Positions 1 to 9,011 of a stretch of DNA of 64,000 bases are shown piece after piece; the stretch's first letter is position 1; each line of letters starts with the position of its first letter. Under the pieces are notes generated by a model that ran no database searches, was not told where the DNA came from, and saw nothing but the letters and a program-made list of their open reading frames with translations. Origin of the DNA: Pseudomonas cichorii. Its GTDB lineage: Bacteria; Pseudomonadota; Gammaproteobacteria; Pseudomonadales; Pseudomonadaceae. The position numbers were made by a program, and so were the translations under genes. The stretch is taken from the NCBI RefSeq assembly GCF_003700275.1, contig NZ_RBRE01000079.1, positions 20,803-84,802 of the forward strand, written 5' to 3'.

Positions 1-825
1 GTGGGTTCGACGCCGATTGCCGAGTACATCCACCAGCAGGGCACCGCCCACGGCAAGCGCGTGCAGGCGCTGGGCGGGGCCAAGAACCATATGATCGTGA
101 TGCCCGATGCCGATCTGGATCAGGCCGCCGATGCCCTGATCGGCGCGGCCTATGGTTCGGCTGGCGAGCGCTGCATGGCCATTTCGATTGCCGTGGTGGT
201 GGGCGATGTCGGTCAGCGTCTGATCGACAAACTGCTGCCGCGCATCGACCAGCTCAAGGTCGGCGATGGCATGAATGCCGATTCGGATATGGGGCCGCTG
301 GTCACCGCCGTGCACAAGGCCAAGGTCGAGGGCTATATCGATCAGGGCGTGAAAGAAGGCGCGAAACTGATTGTCGACGGGCGCAACTTCAAGGTGCCGG
401 GCGCCGAGCAGGGCTTCTTCGTCGGCGCGACGCTGTTCGATAACGTCACCCCTCAAATGCAGATCTATAAGGAAGAAATCTTCGGTCCGGTGCTGGGCAT
501 TGTCCATGTAGCGGATTTCGCCAGCGCCGTGGCGCTGATCAATGCCCACGAGTTCGGCAATGGTGTGTCGTGCTTCACCAGCGATGGCGGCGTGGCCCGT
601 GCCTTTGCCCGCTCCATCAAGGTCGGCATGGTCGGGATCAACGTACCGATTCCGGTGCCCATGGCCTGGCATTCGTTCGGTGGCTGGAAGCGCTCGCTGT
701 TCGGCGATCACCATGCCTATGGCGAAGAAGGCCTGCGCTTCTACAGCCGCTACAAGAGTGTCATGCAGCGCTGGCCGGACAGCATCGCCAAAGGCCCCGA
801 GTTCAGCATGCCAACCGCCAAGTAA
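1..825 (+). CDS. mmsA: CoA-acylating methylmalonate-semialdehyde dehydrogenase, C-terminal part (cut by window edge)
   Basis: This is the last 274 codons of an aldehyde dehydrogenase that is open at the left edge, so roughly the first 225 residues are missing. The catalytic cysteine lies in the motif GERCMA (visible residue 58), and EIFGPVL follows near visible residue 160, as in the MmsA/IolA subfamily. IolA converts malonate semialdehyde to acetyl-CoA and CO2, the last step of inositol degradation; MmsA does the same for methylmalonate semialdehyde in valine degradation. The position directly upstream of iolI-, iolD- and iolG-like genes on the same strand favours the inositol role. The first codon (GTG) is only the window edge and not a proven start. 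Confidence 0.9.
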   Translation: MGSTPIAEYIHQQGTAHGKRVQALGGAKNHMIVMPDADLDQAADALIGAAYGSAGERCMAISIAVVVGDVGQRLIDKLLPRIDQLKVGDGMNADSDMGPLVTAVHKAKVEGYIDQGVKEGAKLIVDGRNFKVPGAEQGFFVGATLFDNVTPQMQIYKEEIFGPVLGIVHVADFASAVALINAHEFGNGVSCFTSDGGVARAFARSIKVGMVGINVPIPVPMAWHSFGGWKRSLFGDHHAYGEEGLRFYSRYKSVMQRWPDSIAKGPEFSMPTAK

Positions 826-858
826 CCTTCAGACAATGGATTGTGGAGAACAATAACA

Positions 859-1689
859 ATGAGCCAGCCCCTGCGTTTTGCCTTGAACCGTATGGTCGCT
901 CCGCGTTTGTCGTTGCCGGATTTTGTCGATCTGGCGGTGAAACTGGGCGCCGACGCCATCGAAATCCGCAATGACCTCAAGGGTGTCGAGATCGAGGACG
1001 GCACGCCGCCACAGACAGTTCGCGAGCTGTGTGCGAGCAAAGGCCTGCGGGTGTTATCGATCAATGCCTTGTATCCGTTCGATGTTTGGAATGACGAACG
1101 CCGTGCCCAGGCCACCAGACTGGCGCAGTACGCCCGCGATTGCGGTGCCGAGGCGTTGGTATTGTGCCCGCTCAACGAGCTGGCCGATCCGCGCAATGCG
1201 GTGCAGCGTGCGACCGGCTTGCGCACGGCATTGACCGAGCTGGCACCGATTCTGCGCGAGCACGGGATTCTGGGTTTTGTCGAACCGCTGGGCTTCGAGG
1301 AGTGCGCGTTGCGCCTCAAGCGTCAGGCGGTGGATGCGATCAAGGCGATTGGCGGGCTGGATGTGTACCGCCTGGTGCACGACACCTTCCATCACCACCT
1401 GGCGGGTGAAGTGGAGCTGTTTCCAGAACTGACGGGGCTGGTGCATATCTCCGGTGTCGAAGATGCCCAAGCGCCGCTCAACAGTATTCGCGACGGGCAT
1501 CGGGTGCTGGTCGGCGAGGCGGATATTCTCGGCAACGCCGGGCAGATCGAACGGCTATTGGCCAGTGGTTACAACGGCCATCTGTCGTTCGAGCCGTTTG
1601 CCGAAAGCGTGCATGCCCTGGACAACATTCCCATGGCGATCCTGCAGAGCATGAGCCACTTGTCCCGGGCCGTTTCGCTCAATGATTGA
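859..1689 (+). CDS. iolI: TIM-barrel sugar isomerase/epimerase, IolI-like (inosose isomerase)
   Basis: A 276-residue protein of the xylose-isomerase-like TIM-barrel (AP endonuclease 2) family, close to the usual length of IolI. The metal-binding acidic and histidine residues of this fold are visible in order: E in GFVEPLG, D in LVHDTFHH, H in LVHISG and E in LSFEPF. IolI interconverts 2-keto-myo-inositol and 1-keto-D-chiro-inositol. The ATG at 859 was chosen because GGAGAA (845-850) sits 8 nt upstream. It lies 33 nt after mmsA and is cotranscribed with it. A related role such as inosose dehydratase (IolE) cannot be excluded from sequence alone, but IolE proteins are usually a little longer. 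Confidence 0.75.
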   Translation: MSQPLRFALNRMVAPRLSLPDFVDLAVKLGADAIEIRNDLKGVEIEDGTPPQTVRELCASKGLRVLSINALYPFDVWNDERRAQATRLAQYARDCGAEALVLCPLNELADPRNAVQRATGLRTALTELAPILREHGILGFVEPLGFEECALRLKRQAVDAIKAIGGLDVYRLVHDTFHHHLAGEVELFPELTGLVHISGVEDAQAPLNSIRDGHRVLVGEADILGNAGQIERLLASGYNGHLSFEPFAESVHALDNIPMAILQSMSHLSRAVSLND

Positions 1690-1700
1690 TGTCTATCGTC

Positions 1701-1725
1701 TTCGCGGATGAATCCGCTCCCACAG
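1701..1725. repeat. REP-like hairpin inside the iol operon
   Basis: The palindrome GCGGAT-GA-ATCCGC (1704-1717) is followed by CTCCCACAGG, the layout of Pseudomonas repetitive extragenic palindromes. It lies in the 80-nt gap between the iolI-like gene and iolD. Confidence 0.6.
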
Positions 1726-1769
1726 GGTTCGCGAAAGGACTACCCCAATTACAAGAACAAGGTGCGAAC

Positions 1770-3707
1770 ATGAGCACAACCCGATTGACCATGGCCCAGG
1801 CCCTGGTGAAGTTTCTGGATAACCAGTACGTCGAAGTCGATGGCGTACAGAGCAAGTTCGTCGCCGGCATTTTCACGATCTTCGGCCATGGCAATGTGCT
1901 GGGGATCGGTCAGGCGCTGGAGCAGGACAGCGGCGAACTGGTGGTTCACCAGGGCCGTAACGAGCAGGCCATGTGCCATGCGGCCATCGGCTTTGCCAAG
2001 CAGCATCTGCGCCGCAGGATCTACGCCTGTAGCTCTTCGGTCGGACCGGGCGCCGCCAACATGCTCACCGCTGCCGCGACGGCGTCGGCCAACCGTATTC
2101 CCCTGCTGTTGCTGCCCGGCGATGTCTATGCCAGCCGTCAGCCCGATCCGGTGCTGCAACAGATCGAACAGTTCCATGACCTGAGCATCAGCACCAACGA
2201 TGCCTTCAAGGCCGTCAGCAAATACTGGGATCGTATAAACCGTCCCGAGCAACTGATGAGCGCTGCGCTCAATGCCATGCGGGTGCTGACCGATCCGGCT
2301 GAAACCGGTGCCGTGACTCTGGCCTTGCCTCAGGATGTGCAGGCCGAAGCCTACGATTACCCCGACAGCTTCCTGCAGAAACGTGTGCACCGCATCGACC
2401 GTCGTCCGCCCAGCCGGGCGATGCTGGATGATGCGCTGGCATTGCTCAAGGGCAAGCGCAAGCCTCTGCTGATCTGTGGCGGCGGGGTGCGTTATTCCGG
2501 TGCCGCTCAGGCTTTGCAGGCCTTTGCCGAACGCTTCAGTATTCCGTTTGCCGAAACCCAGGCCGGCAAGAGTGCGATTGTCTCGGCCCATCCACTGAAC
2601 ATGGGCGGCATTGGTGAAACCGGAACCCTGGCGGCCAACCAGTTGGCCAGGGAGGCCGACCTGATCATCGGGGTCGGTACGCGCTACAGCGACTTCACCA
2701 CAGCCTCGAAATGGCTGTTCCAGAATCCGCAGGTACAGTTTCTCAATCTCAATGTCGGCGCTTTCGATGTACAGAAACTGGACGGCGTTCAACTGCTGGC
2801 GGACGCGCATGTGGCCTTGCAGGCCTTGACCGAAGAGTTGCAGGCCGATGGCTATCGTGCAGCCTGGGGCGACGCGCCCGCCAAGGCCCGCGCCGAACTG
2901 GATGCCGAGGTTGATCGTATCTATGCCGCCGAATACCAGACCGAGGATTTCACACCTGAAATCAACGACCACATGGACCCGGCGGTACTGCGCGAATTCA
3001 TCGAGCTGACCGGTTCCTGCCTGACCCAGAGCGGCGTGCTGGGTGTGCTCAACCAGAGCCTGCCCGAGGATGCAGTGATCGTTGCTGCTGCCGGCAGCCT
3101 GCCCGGCGATCTGCAACGCGCCTGGCGCAGCACCGGGGTCGATACCTATCACGTCGAGTACGGCTATTCCTGCATGGGCTATGAGGTCAATGCCGCTTTG
3201 GGCGTCAAGCTGGCCGCGCCACAGCGGGAAGTCTTCGCACTGGTGGGCGATGGCTCCTACATGATGCTGCACTCGGAGCTGGCGACCTCAATTCAGGAGC
3301 GGCGCAAGATCAACGTGGTGCTGCTCGACAACATGACTTTCGGTTGCATCAACAACCTGCAAATGGGTAATGGCATGAACAGCTTCGGCACCGAGTTCCG
3401 CTTCCGTAACCCGGAAACCGGGCTGCTCGATGGCGACTTCGTGCCTGTGGACTTCGCCATGAGCGCGGCAGCCTATGGCTGCAAGACCTACAAGGTCAGC
3501 ACTCTGGAGCAATTGCGAGCGGCCTTGCAGGATGCGCAGCGCCAGACCGTCTCGACCCTGATCGATATCAAGGTCCTGCCCAAGACCATGATTCACAACT
3601 ACCTGTCCTGGTGGCGGGTCGGCGTAGCCGAGGTATCGACCACTGGCCGCACGGCGCAGGTGTACGAAAAGCTCAACAAGGAACTGGCCAAGGCCCGTCA
3701 ATATTGA
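1770..3707 (+). CDS. iolD: 3D-(3,5/4)-trihydroxycyclohexane-1,2-dione hydrolase, ThDP-dependent
   Basis: A 645-residue thiamine-diphosphate enzyme (acetolactate-synthase superfamily) that matches IolD in length and sequence. IolD opens the cyclohexanedione ring to 5-deoxy-glucuronate in inositol catabolism. The ThDP-activating glutamate is in QGRNEQAMCHAA near residue 65. The C-terminal ThDP/Mg motif begins at GDGSYMM and ends about 27 residues later at the N-rich INNLQ. The ATG at 1770 is preferred because AAGG (1759-1762) precedes it; an in-frame ATG at 1686 would run through the REP-like hairpin and add 28 unrelated residues. It sits between iolI- and iolG-like genes in one operon. Confidence 0.93.
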   Translation: MSTTRLTMAQALVKFLDNQYVEVDGVQSKFVAGIFTIFGHGNVLGIGQALEQDSGELVVHQGRNEQAMCHAAIGFAKQHLRRRIYACSSSVGPGAANMLTAAATASANRIPLLLLPGDVYASRQPDPVLQQIEQFHDLSISTNDAFKAVSKYWDRINRPEQLMSAALNAMRVLTDPAETGAVTLALPQDVQAEAYDYPDSFLQKRVHRIDRRPPSRAMLDDALALLKGKRKPLLICGGGVRYSGAAQALQAFAERFSIPFAETQAGKSAIVSAHPLNMGGIGETGTLAANQLAREADLIIGVGTRYSDFTTASKWLFQNPQVQFLNLNVGAFDVQKLDGVQLLADAHVALQALTEELQADGYRAAWGDAPAKARAELDAEVDRIYAAEYQTEDFTPEINDHMDPAVLREFIELTGSCLTQSGVLGVLNQSLPEDAVIVAAAGSLPGDLQRAWRSTGVDTYHVEYGYSCMGYEVNAALGVKLAAPQREVFALVGDGSYMMLHSELATSIQERRKINVVLLDNMTFGCINNLQMGNGMNSFGTEFRFRNPETGLLDGDFVPVDFAMSAAAYGCKTYKVSTLEQLRAALQDAQRQTVSTLIDIKVLPKTMIHNYLSWWRVGVAEVSTTGRTAQVYEKLNKELAKARQY

Positions 3708-3748
3708 TTGCGGTCATTTACCCGAATAAATACAACAGGAGCACTGCA

Positions 3749-4759
3749 ATGGCGTTGAAATTAGGCGTAATCGGCACAGGCGCAATCGGTCGTGATCATA
3801 TCCGGCGTTGCAGCAAGACTCTGCTCGGCAGTCAGGTGGTGGCGGTCACCGATATCAATCTCGAACAGGCGGCCAGTGTGGTGCGTGAGCTGGATATCAC
3901 CGCTGAAGTCTATGCCGACGGCCACGCATTGATTGCTGCCCCGGATGTGCAGGCCATTCTGGTGACTTCCTGGGGCCCGACCCACGAAGAATTCGTGCTG
4001 GCGGCTATTGCCGCAGGCAAGCCGGTATTCTGCGAAAAACCCCTGGCGGTGACTGCAGAAGGCTGCCGCCGTATCGTCGATGCCGAAATCGCGTTCGGCA
4101 AGCGTCTGGTGCAAGTGGGCTTCATGCGTCCTTACGACGAAGGCTACCGGGCCCTGAAGTCCGTGATCGACAGCGGCCAGATCGGCGAGCCCTTGATGTT
4201 GCACTGCGCGCACCGCAACCCGACCGTGGGCGAGAACTACAAGACCGACATGGCGATCACCGACACCCTGATCCACGAGATCGACGTGCTGCGCTGGTTG
4301 CTCGACGATGACTATGTTTCGGTGCAAGTGGTATTTCCGCGCAAGTCCGGCAAGGCCTTTGCGCATCTCAAGGATCCGCAGATCGTGCTGCTGGAAACCG
4401 CCAGGGGCACCCGCATCGACGTCGAGGTCTTCGTCAACTGTCAGTACGGTTATGACATCCAGTGCGAAGTGGTGGGCGAGAGCGGTATCGCCAGGTTGCC
4501 AGAGCCTTCGCAGGTGCAATTGCGCAGTGAGGCCAAGTTGTCGAATGCGATTCTCATGGACTGGAAGGATCGTTTCATCGCCGCCTATGACGTCGAACTG
4601 CAGGCTTTCATCGATGGTGTGAATGCCGGTAAAGTCGGTGGTCCTTCAGCCTGGGATGGCTATGCCGCCGCCGTGACCGCCGATGCCTGCGTCGAGGCGC
4701 AGCAAAGTGCTGCGATCGTGCCGGTAACCCTGGGCAGTCGCCCGGCGTTCTACGACTGA
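3749..4759 (+). CDS. iolG: myo-inositol 2-dehydrogenase (Gfo/Idh/MocA family)
   Basis: A 336-residue NAD-dependent dehydrogenase. The N-terminal Rossmann motif is GVIGTGAIGRDH (residues 6-17), the EKP motif is in FCEKPLAVT, and the catalytic D/H region is TLIHEIDVLRWLL. It oxidises myo-inositol to 2-keto-myo-inositol, the first step of the pathway whose later enzymes are encoded just upstream. The start at 3749 has AGGAG at 3737-3741. It lies 41 nt after iolD and is likely cotranscribed with it. Confidence 0.9.
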   Translation: MALKLGVIGTGAIGRDHIRRCSKTLLGSQVVAVTDINLEQAASVVRELDITAEVYADGHALIAAPDVQAILVTSWGPTHEEFVLAAIAAGKPVFCEKPLAVTAEGCRRIVDAEIAFGKRLVQVGFMRPYDEGYRALKSVIDSGQIGEPLMLHCAHRNPTVGENYKTDMAITDTLIHEIDVLRWLLDDDYVSVQVVFPRKSGKAFAHLKDPQIVLLETARGTRIDVEVFVNCQYGYDIQCEVVGESGIARLPEPSQVQLRSEAKLSNAILMDWKDRFIAAYDVELQAFIDGVNAGKVGGPSAWDGYAAAVTADACVEAQQSAAIVPVTLGSRPAFYD

Positions 4760-4867
4760 GGCGGGCAGGGAAGAGCGTGCCGACGAGTCGGGCCGTTTCA
4801 TGGCGGAACGACTCAACAGTGAACTGCTCAGATAGGGAACAAGGCTTACGGCTTCAAGGAGAACTGC

Positions 4868-5884
4868 ATGCGAACAGGATTGGTGGGCTACGGAAAGGGC
4901 GGGCGTTACTTTCACGCGCCGCTGCTCTCGAGTTTGCCCGATGCAACATTTGTCGGGGTGGTTACCCGCTCGGCCGAACGCCGACAGGAAGTGGCCAAGG
5001 ATCACCCTGACGTTGCGACCTTCGATACCCTGGCCGATCTGGTCGCGGCCGGTGTCGATGTCGTGGTGATTTCCACTCCGCTGGCCTCGCGCCGCGCCCT
5101 GATCCTCGAAGCCATCGAGCTGGGCGTGAACGTGGTCAGCGATAAACCTTTTTCCGACGATGCCGCCCAGGCCCGTGAGTTTGTCGAGGCGGCGCAGCGG
5201 CGCGGTGTGCAGCTCAGTGTCTATCAGAACCGGCGCTGGGATTCGGACTTTCTCACGTTACGCAAGCTGATCGACAGCAATGTGCTGGGTCCGGTCAGTC
5301 GTTTTGAATCCAGCATCGAACGCTATTCGCCAAGGTCGGTGGGCAAGACCAGCGGCGGCGGCCTGCTGCGTGATCTCGGCAGCCATCTGGTGGATCAGGC
5401 CCTGGTGCTGTTCGGCCCGGTCAGTCGGGTGTATGCCGAACTGCAGTGTTCCGCGGCGGATGCGCCGGACCACGCCTTCTTCATATCCTTGACCCATGCC
5501 AATGGTGTCGTTTCGCATCTGTCTGGCAGTTGCCTGCAGAACAGCCCGAGGCCGCGCTTCCGGGTCAGCGGGCCACAGGGTTGCTACAGCGTCGAAGGCC
5601 TGGACGGCCAGGAAGCGGCGGCACTGGCAGGTTTGACACCCAAATCGGAGGGCGAGCGCTGGGGCGTCGAAGAACATCGCCGCTGGGGCTGGTTCGAGCA
5701 GGGCGATCACCGTGAGCGGGTGCCCTCGGAGCAGGGCTGCTGGCTCGAGTTCTATCGGCAGTTGCAGGATTCCATCGACGGTAACGGGCGCAATCCCGTG
5801 GACCCGAACGATGCAGTCGCGACAGCCGTGGTGCTGGATTCTGCACGTTTGAGTGCCAGGGAAGGGCGAGTGATTACAGTCTAG
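4868..5884 (+). CDS. Gfo/Idh/MocA-family oxidoreductase, second inositol-cluster dehydrogenase
   Basis: A 338-residue NAD(P)-dependent oxidoreductase with Rossmann motif GLVGYGKGGRYFH at the N terminus and the EKP-equivalent DKP in VVSDKPFSDD. Many bacterial iol clusters carry extra Idh/MocA genes acting on scyllo-inositol, D-chiro-inositol or keto-inositols. The exact substrate cannot be read from sequence. The start at 4868 has AAGGAG at 4856-4861. It follows iolG by 108 nt and is followed by a hairpin at 5911, so it is probably the last gene of this catabolic transcript. Confidence 0.8.
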   Translation: MRTGLVGYGKGGRYFHAPLLSSLPDATFVGVVTRSAERRQEVAKDHPDVATFDTLADLVAAGVDVVVISTPLASRRALILEAIELGVNVVSDKPFSDDAAQAREFVEAAQRRGVQLSVYQNRRWDSDFLTLRKLIDSNVLGPVSRFESSIERYSPRSVGKTSGGGLLRDLGSHLVDQALVLFGPVSRVYAELQCSAADAPDHAFFISLTHANGVVSHLSGSCLQNSPRPRFRVSGPQGCYSVEGLDGQEAAALAGLTPKSEGERWGVEEHRRWGWFEQGDHRERVPSEQGCWLEFYRQLQDSIDGNGRNPVDPNDAVATAVVLDSARLSAREGRVITV

Positions 5885-5910
5885 ATCGACGTTTTTCCAG
5901 TGTTGTACCC

Positions 5911-5945
5911 AAGCCCTGGTTCTCTTCAGCAGAGAGCCGGGGCTT
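5911..5945 (+). terminator. Hairpin after the second iol dehydrogenase
   Basis: A 15-bp stem with two G-T wobbles (AAGCCCTGGTTCTCT pairing with AGAGAGCCGGGGCTT) and the loop TCAGC, starting 26 nt after the stop codon. There is no T-run after it, so it may be a weak or Rho-assisted terminator, or an mRNA-stabilising hairpin. Confidence 0.5.
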
Positions 5946-5959
5946 GCTGCAATGGCCAT

Positions 5960-5986
5960 TTGAAACAGGAGCAAGAAAAACATAAT
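5960..5986 (+). promoter_or_regulatory. Possible sigma-70 promoter of the inositol ABC transporter operon
   Basis: TTGAAA (5960-5965) and CATAAT (5981-5986) each match the consensus at five of six positions but are only 15 bp apart. They lie directly upstream of the palindrome, which would put that site just downstream of the transcription start, a usual repressor position. Confidence 0.35.
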
Positions 5987-6006
5987 AAAATTCTAAAATT
6001 GGTTGA

Positions 6007-6026
6007 ATTGGAAAATATTTTCCAAT
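6007..6026. promoter_or_regulatory. Perfect 20-bp palindrome, candidate IolR operator
   Basis: ATTGGAAAATATTTTCCAAT is a perfect 20-bp inverted repeat and contains GGAA-N6-TTCC (6010-6023). This is the pattern reported for the RpiR-type inositol repressor IolR of rhizobia. It lies about 350 nt before the transporter genes. The regulator gene itself is not in this window. Confidence 0.65.
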
Positions 6027-6378
6027 AAAGTCGTTTTCAGGTTGCCGACTATCGAATCACCTGCGCTGTCAGATCCGTCTGAAGGTCGTAGGAAACAAGC
6101 AAACAAAAACAAGACAAAAGATAGGTACCGTCGATGAAAACCCTCACCCCTACTGGTGCCCGTGCTCCAAAGGCCCGGCACTCTGCCCCCTCATCATTCT
6201 GGATCTCTGTCATGGAGCGTTTCCTGACGCTTGTCGCACGTGGCATGTGCGTCCGGGACAAGGATGCGTTGCTGTTCTGCATACCCGGCGCCACAGGCAT
6301 TCGCCTGCCGAAATAACCCGCTCTTCGCTACGTCGTTACCAAGTCTGAACAACAACAAGAATTTGGAGACAGACCTTC

Positions 6379-7308
6379 ATGAAGACCAAGATTCGTTTCA
6401 CCTCACTGGCTCTGGCATTGATGCTGGGCAGCGGTACGGCACTGGCCGATATCAAAATCGGTGTTGCCATGTCGCAGTTCGATGACACCTGGCTGACCTA
6501 CCTGCGCGATGACATGAGCGCCAAGGCCAAATCCATGCCTGACGGGGTGTCGCTGCAATTCGTCGATGCCCGTGCAGATGTGAATAAACAGATCGATCAG
6601 GTGCAGGAACTCATCGGCAAGAAAGTCGACGCGCTGATCGTCAACCCGGTCGATACCGCCGCCACCGCCCGCATCACCAAGTCCGCCACCGCCGCCGGTA
6701 TTCCGCTGGTGTACGTCAATCGCCGTCCCGATGATCCGAAACTGCCCGAAGGCGTGGCTACCGTCACTTCGGACGATATCGAGGCCGGTCGCCTGCAGAT
6801 GCAGTACATCGCGGAAAAGATGGGCGGCAAGGGCAACGTCATGATCCTGTTGGGCGACCTGGCCAACAACTCCACGCAAAACCGCACCAAGGGCGTGAAA
6901 GAGGTGCTGAGCAAATACCCTGACATCAAGATCGAACAGGAACAGACCGGTATCTGGGCACGCCAGAAAGGTATGGACCTGACCAACGACTGGATCACCC
7001 AGGGCAAGGAATTCAATGCGGTGCTGGCCAATAACGATGAAATGGCGATTGGTGCGGCCATGGCCCTGAAGCAGGCAGGCGTCAAGAAAGGCAGCGTGTT
7101 TGTTGCCGGCGTCGACGGCACGCCCGATGGCCTGAATGCCGTGACCCGCGGCGACCTGACGGTTTCGGTGTATCAGGATGCCAAGGGCCAGGCCAATGGC
7201 GCGATCGACGCCGCCGTGAAAATGGCCAGGAAAGAAAAGGTCGAGCCCCAGGCCATCGTGATTCCGTATCGCCTTATCACGCCTGAAAACGTCGCCACCT
7301 TCAAATAA
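6379..7308 (+). CDS. Periplasmic sugar (inositol) ABC transporter substrate-binding protein
   Basis: A 309-residue protein with a clear Sec signal peptide (MKTKIRFTSLALALMLGSGTA, cleavage probably after LADI-proximal Ala 22-23) and a type-I periplasmic-binding fold of the ribose/inositol class. Motifs include IGVAMSQFDDTW at the mature N terminus, ALIVNPVDT, and GVDGTPDGLNAV near the end. It would bind inositol in the periplasm and deliver it to the permease encoded two genes downstream (compare IbpA of Caulobacter). The start is supported by GGAG at 6365-6368. It is the first gene of the transporter unit and lies next to iol catabolic genes, which is the main argument for inositol as substrate. 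Confidence 0.85.
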   Translation: MKTKIRFTSLALALMLGSGTALADIKIGVAMSQFDDTWLTYLRDDMSAKAKSMPDGVSLQFVDARADVNKQIDQVQELIGKKVDALIVNPVDTAATARITKSATAAGIPLVYVNRRPDDPKLPEGVATVTSDDIEAGRLQMQYIAEKMGGKGNVMILLGDLANNSTQNRTKGVKEVLSKYPDIKIEQEQTGIWARQKGMDLTNDWITQGKEFNAVLANNDEMAIGAAMALKQAGVKKGSVFVAGVDGTPDGLNAVTRGDLTVSVYQDAKGQANGAIDAAVKMARKEKVEPQAIVIPYRLITPENVATFK

Positions 7309-7379
7309 AAACAGTGAACAGGCCAGGGAGGGCTTGCCACATAGCCTCCCACAGCCTGTTGCTTGAGGAGTTTGTGATC

Positions 7380-8963
7380 ATGTTCGGTTCCGCTACTGCT
7401 ACCCGCCATGCTCAGCGCGATACGCCGTCCGCTGCCCCTGTCGATGATCGTGCAGCCACTGATGTTCCATCCCCCTACCTGTTGGAAATCAGCAATATCA
7501 GCAAGGGTTTTCCGGGCGTCATTGCGCTCAATGACGTGCAGTTGAGGGTTCGCCCCGGCACGGTGCTGGCCTTGATGGGTGAGAATGGCGCCGGCAAGTC
7601 GACCCTGATGAAGATCATTGCCGGGATTTACCAGCCCGATGCCGGCGAGATTCGTCTGCGCGGCAATCCGATCCGCTTCGATACGCCTTTGGCGGCCTTG
7701 CAGGCGGGGATCGCGATGATCCATCAGGAACTGAACCTGATGCCGTTCATGAGCATTGCCGAGAACATCTGGATCGGTCGCGAACAACTCAACAGCCTGC
7801 ACATGGTCGATCACCGGGAAATGTTCCGCTGCACCGCCGAGCTGCTGGAGCGCTTGCGCATCAAGCTCGATCCGCAGGAACTGGTCGGCAACCTGAGCAT
7901 TGCCGAGCGGCAGATGGTGGAGATTGCCAAGGCGGTTTCCTATGACTCCGACATCCTGATCATGGACGAGCCGACTTCGGCCATTACCGAGACCGAAGTT
8001 GCTCATCTGTTCTCGATCATTGGCGACCTGCGCGCGCAGGGCAAGGGCATCATTTACATCACTCACAAGATGAGCGAGGTGTTTGAAATCGCCGATGAAG
8101 TCGCGGTATTCCGTGACGGCGCCTATATCGGTCTGCAGCGCGCCGAAAGCATGGACGGCGACAGCCTGATCTCGATGATGGTCGGACGCGAACTGACCCA
8201 GCTTTTTCCCGAACGCGAAAAACCGATTGGCGATCTGCTGCTGTCGGTGCGTGACCTGAGCCTGGACAGGGTATTCCAGGGCGTGTCCTTCGATCTGCAT
8301 GCCGGCGAGATTCTTGGGATTGCCGGGCTGATGGGCTCCGGCAGGACCAATGTGGCCGAAACCCTGTTTGGCATATCGCCCAGCCAGGGCGGCGAAATCC
8401 AGCTCGACGGCGTTCCGGTGCGCATCACCGATCCGCATCAGGCGATTGAAAAAGGCTTCGCGCTGCTGACCGAGGATCGCAAGCTCACCGGCCTGTTTCC
8501 ATGCCTGTCGGTGATGGAAAACATGGAAATGGCCGTTCTGGCCAACTATGCGGGCAATGGCTTCGTCCAGCAGAAAGCCTTGCGCGGGCTGTGTGAAGAA
8601 ATGTGCAAGAAGTTGCGGGTCAAGACGCCGTCCCTGGAGCAGTGCATCGATACGCTCTCGGGCGGCAATCAGCAGAAGGCATTGCTGGCTCGCTGGCTGA
8701 TGACCAACCCCAGAATTCTGATTCTCGATGAGCCGACCCGCGGTATCGATGTGGGGGCCAAGGCGGAGATCTATCGCCTGATTTCCTTCCTGGCTGGCGA
8801 AGGCATGGCTGTGATCATGATTTCCTCGGAATTGCCCGAAGTGCTGGGCATGAGCGACCGGGTCATGGTCATGCATGAAGGCGAAATGATGGGCATCCTC
8901 GATCGCAGTGAGGCTACCCAGGAAAAAGTCATGCATCTGGCTTCCGGCCATTTGGTTCACTGA
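7380..8963 (+). CDS. Sugar ABC transporter ATP-binding protein with two nucleotide-binding domains
   Basis: A 527-residue double ATPase of the ribose/galactoside/inositol type. Domain 1 has Walker A GENGAGKST, the relaxed signature LSIAERQMVEIAKA usual for this subfamily, and Walker B ILIMDEPTSA. Domain 2 has the degenerate Walker A GLMGSGRTN, signature LSGGNQQ and Walker B ILILDEPTRGID, so it also follows the family rule of one altered site. The ATG at 7380 has GAGGAG at 7365-7370. It powers uptake through the downstream permease. It corresponds to IatA of known inositol importers; substrate is inferred from context. Confidence 0.87.
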   Translation: MFGSATATRHAQRDTPSAAPVDDRAATDVPSPYLLEISNISKGFPGVIALNDVQLRVRPGTVLALMGENGAGKSTLMKIIAGIYQPDAGEIRLRGNPIRFDTPLAALQAGIAMIHQELNLMPFMSIAENIWIGREQLNSLHMVDHREMFRCTAELLERLRIKLDPQELVGNLSIAERQMVEIAKAVSYDSDILIMDEPTSAITETEVAHLFSIIGDLRAQGKGIIYITHKMSEVFEIADEVAVFRDGAYIGLQRAESMDGDSLISMMVGRELTQLFPEREKPIGDLLLSVRDLSLDRVFQGVSFDLHAGEILGIAGLMGSGRTNVAETLFGISPSQGGEIQLDGVPVRITDPHQAIEKGFALLTEDRKLTGLFPCLSVMENMEMAVLANYAGNGFVQQKALRGLCEEMCKKLRVKTPSLEQCIDTLSGGNQQKALLARWLMTNPRILILDEPTRGIDVGAKAEIYRLISFLAGEGMAVIMISSELPEVLGMSDRVMVMHEGEMMGILDRSEATQEKVMHLASGHLVH

Positions 8964-9011
8964 GTTCGCCCGGCCGGGCGCGTGCAGAAGAAGAACAAGA
9001 GGGAAAACAAA

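Larger units (their letters stand above)
5885..6378. other. Intergenic region between catabolic and transport inositol units
   Basis: A 494-nt gap without a convincing gene. It holds a hairpin at 5911-5945, an AT-rich promoter zone around 5960-6000 and a perfect palindrome at 6007-6026. A 60-codon reading frame (6134-6316) with a weak GG-rich sequence upstream was seen but has no recognisable features. The layout indicates that the ABC transporter has its own regulated promoter and a leader of a few hundred nucleotides. Confidence 0.7.

Noticed and set aside
6134..6316. 60-codon reading frame upstream of the inositol binding protein gene
   Set aside because: It has only a weak ribosome-binding site, no recognisable motif and no Pseudomonas-like codon pattern, and it lies in the leader downstream of the candidate operator.
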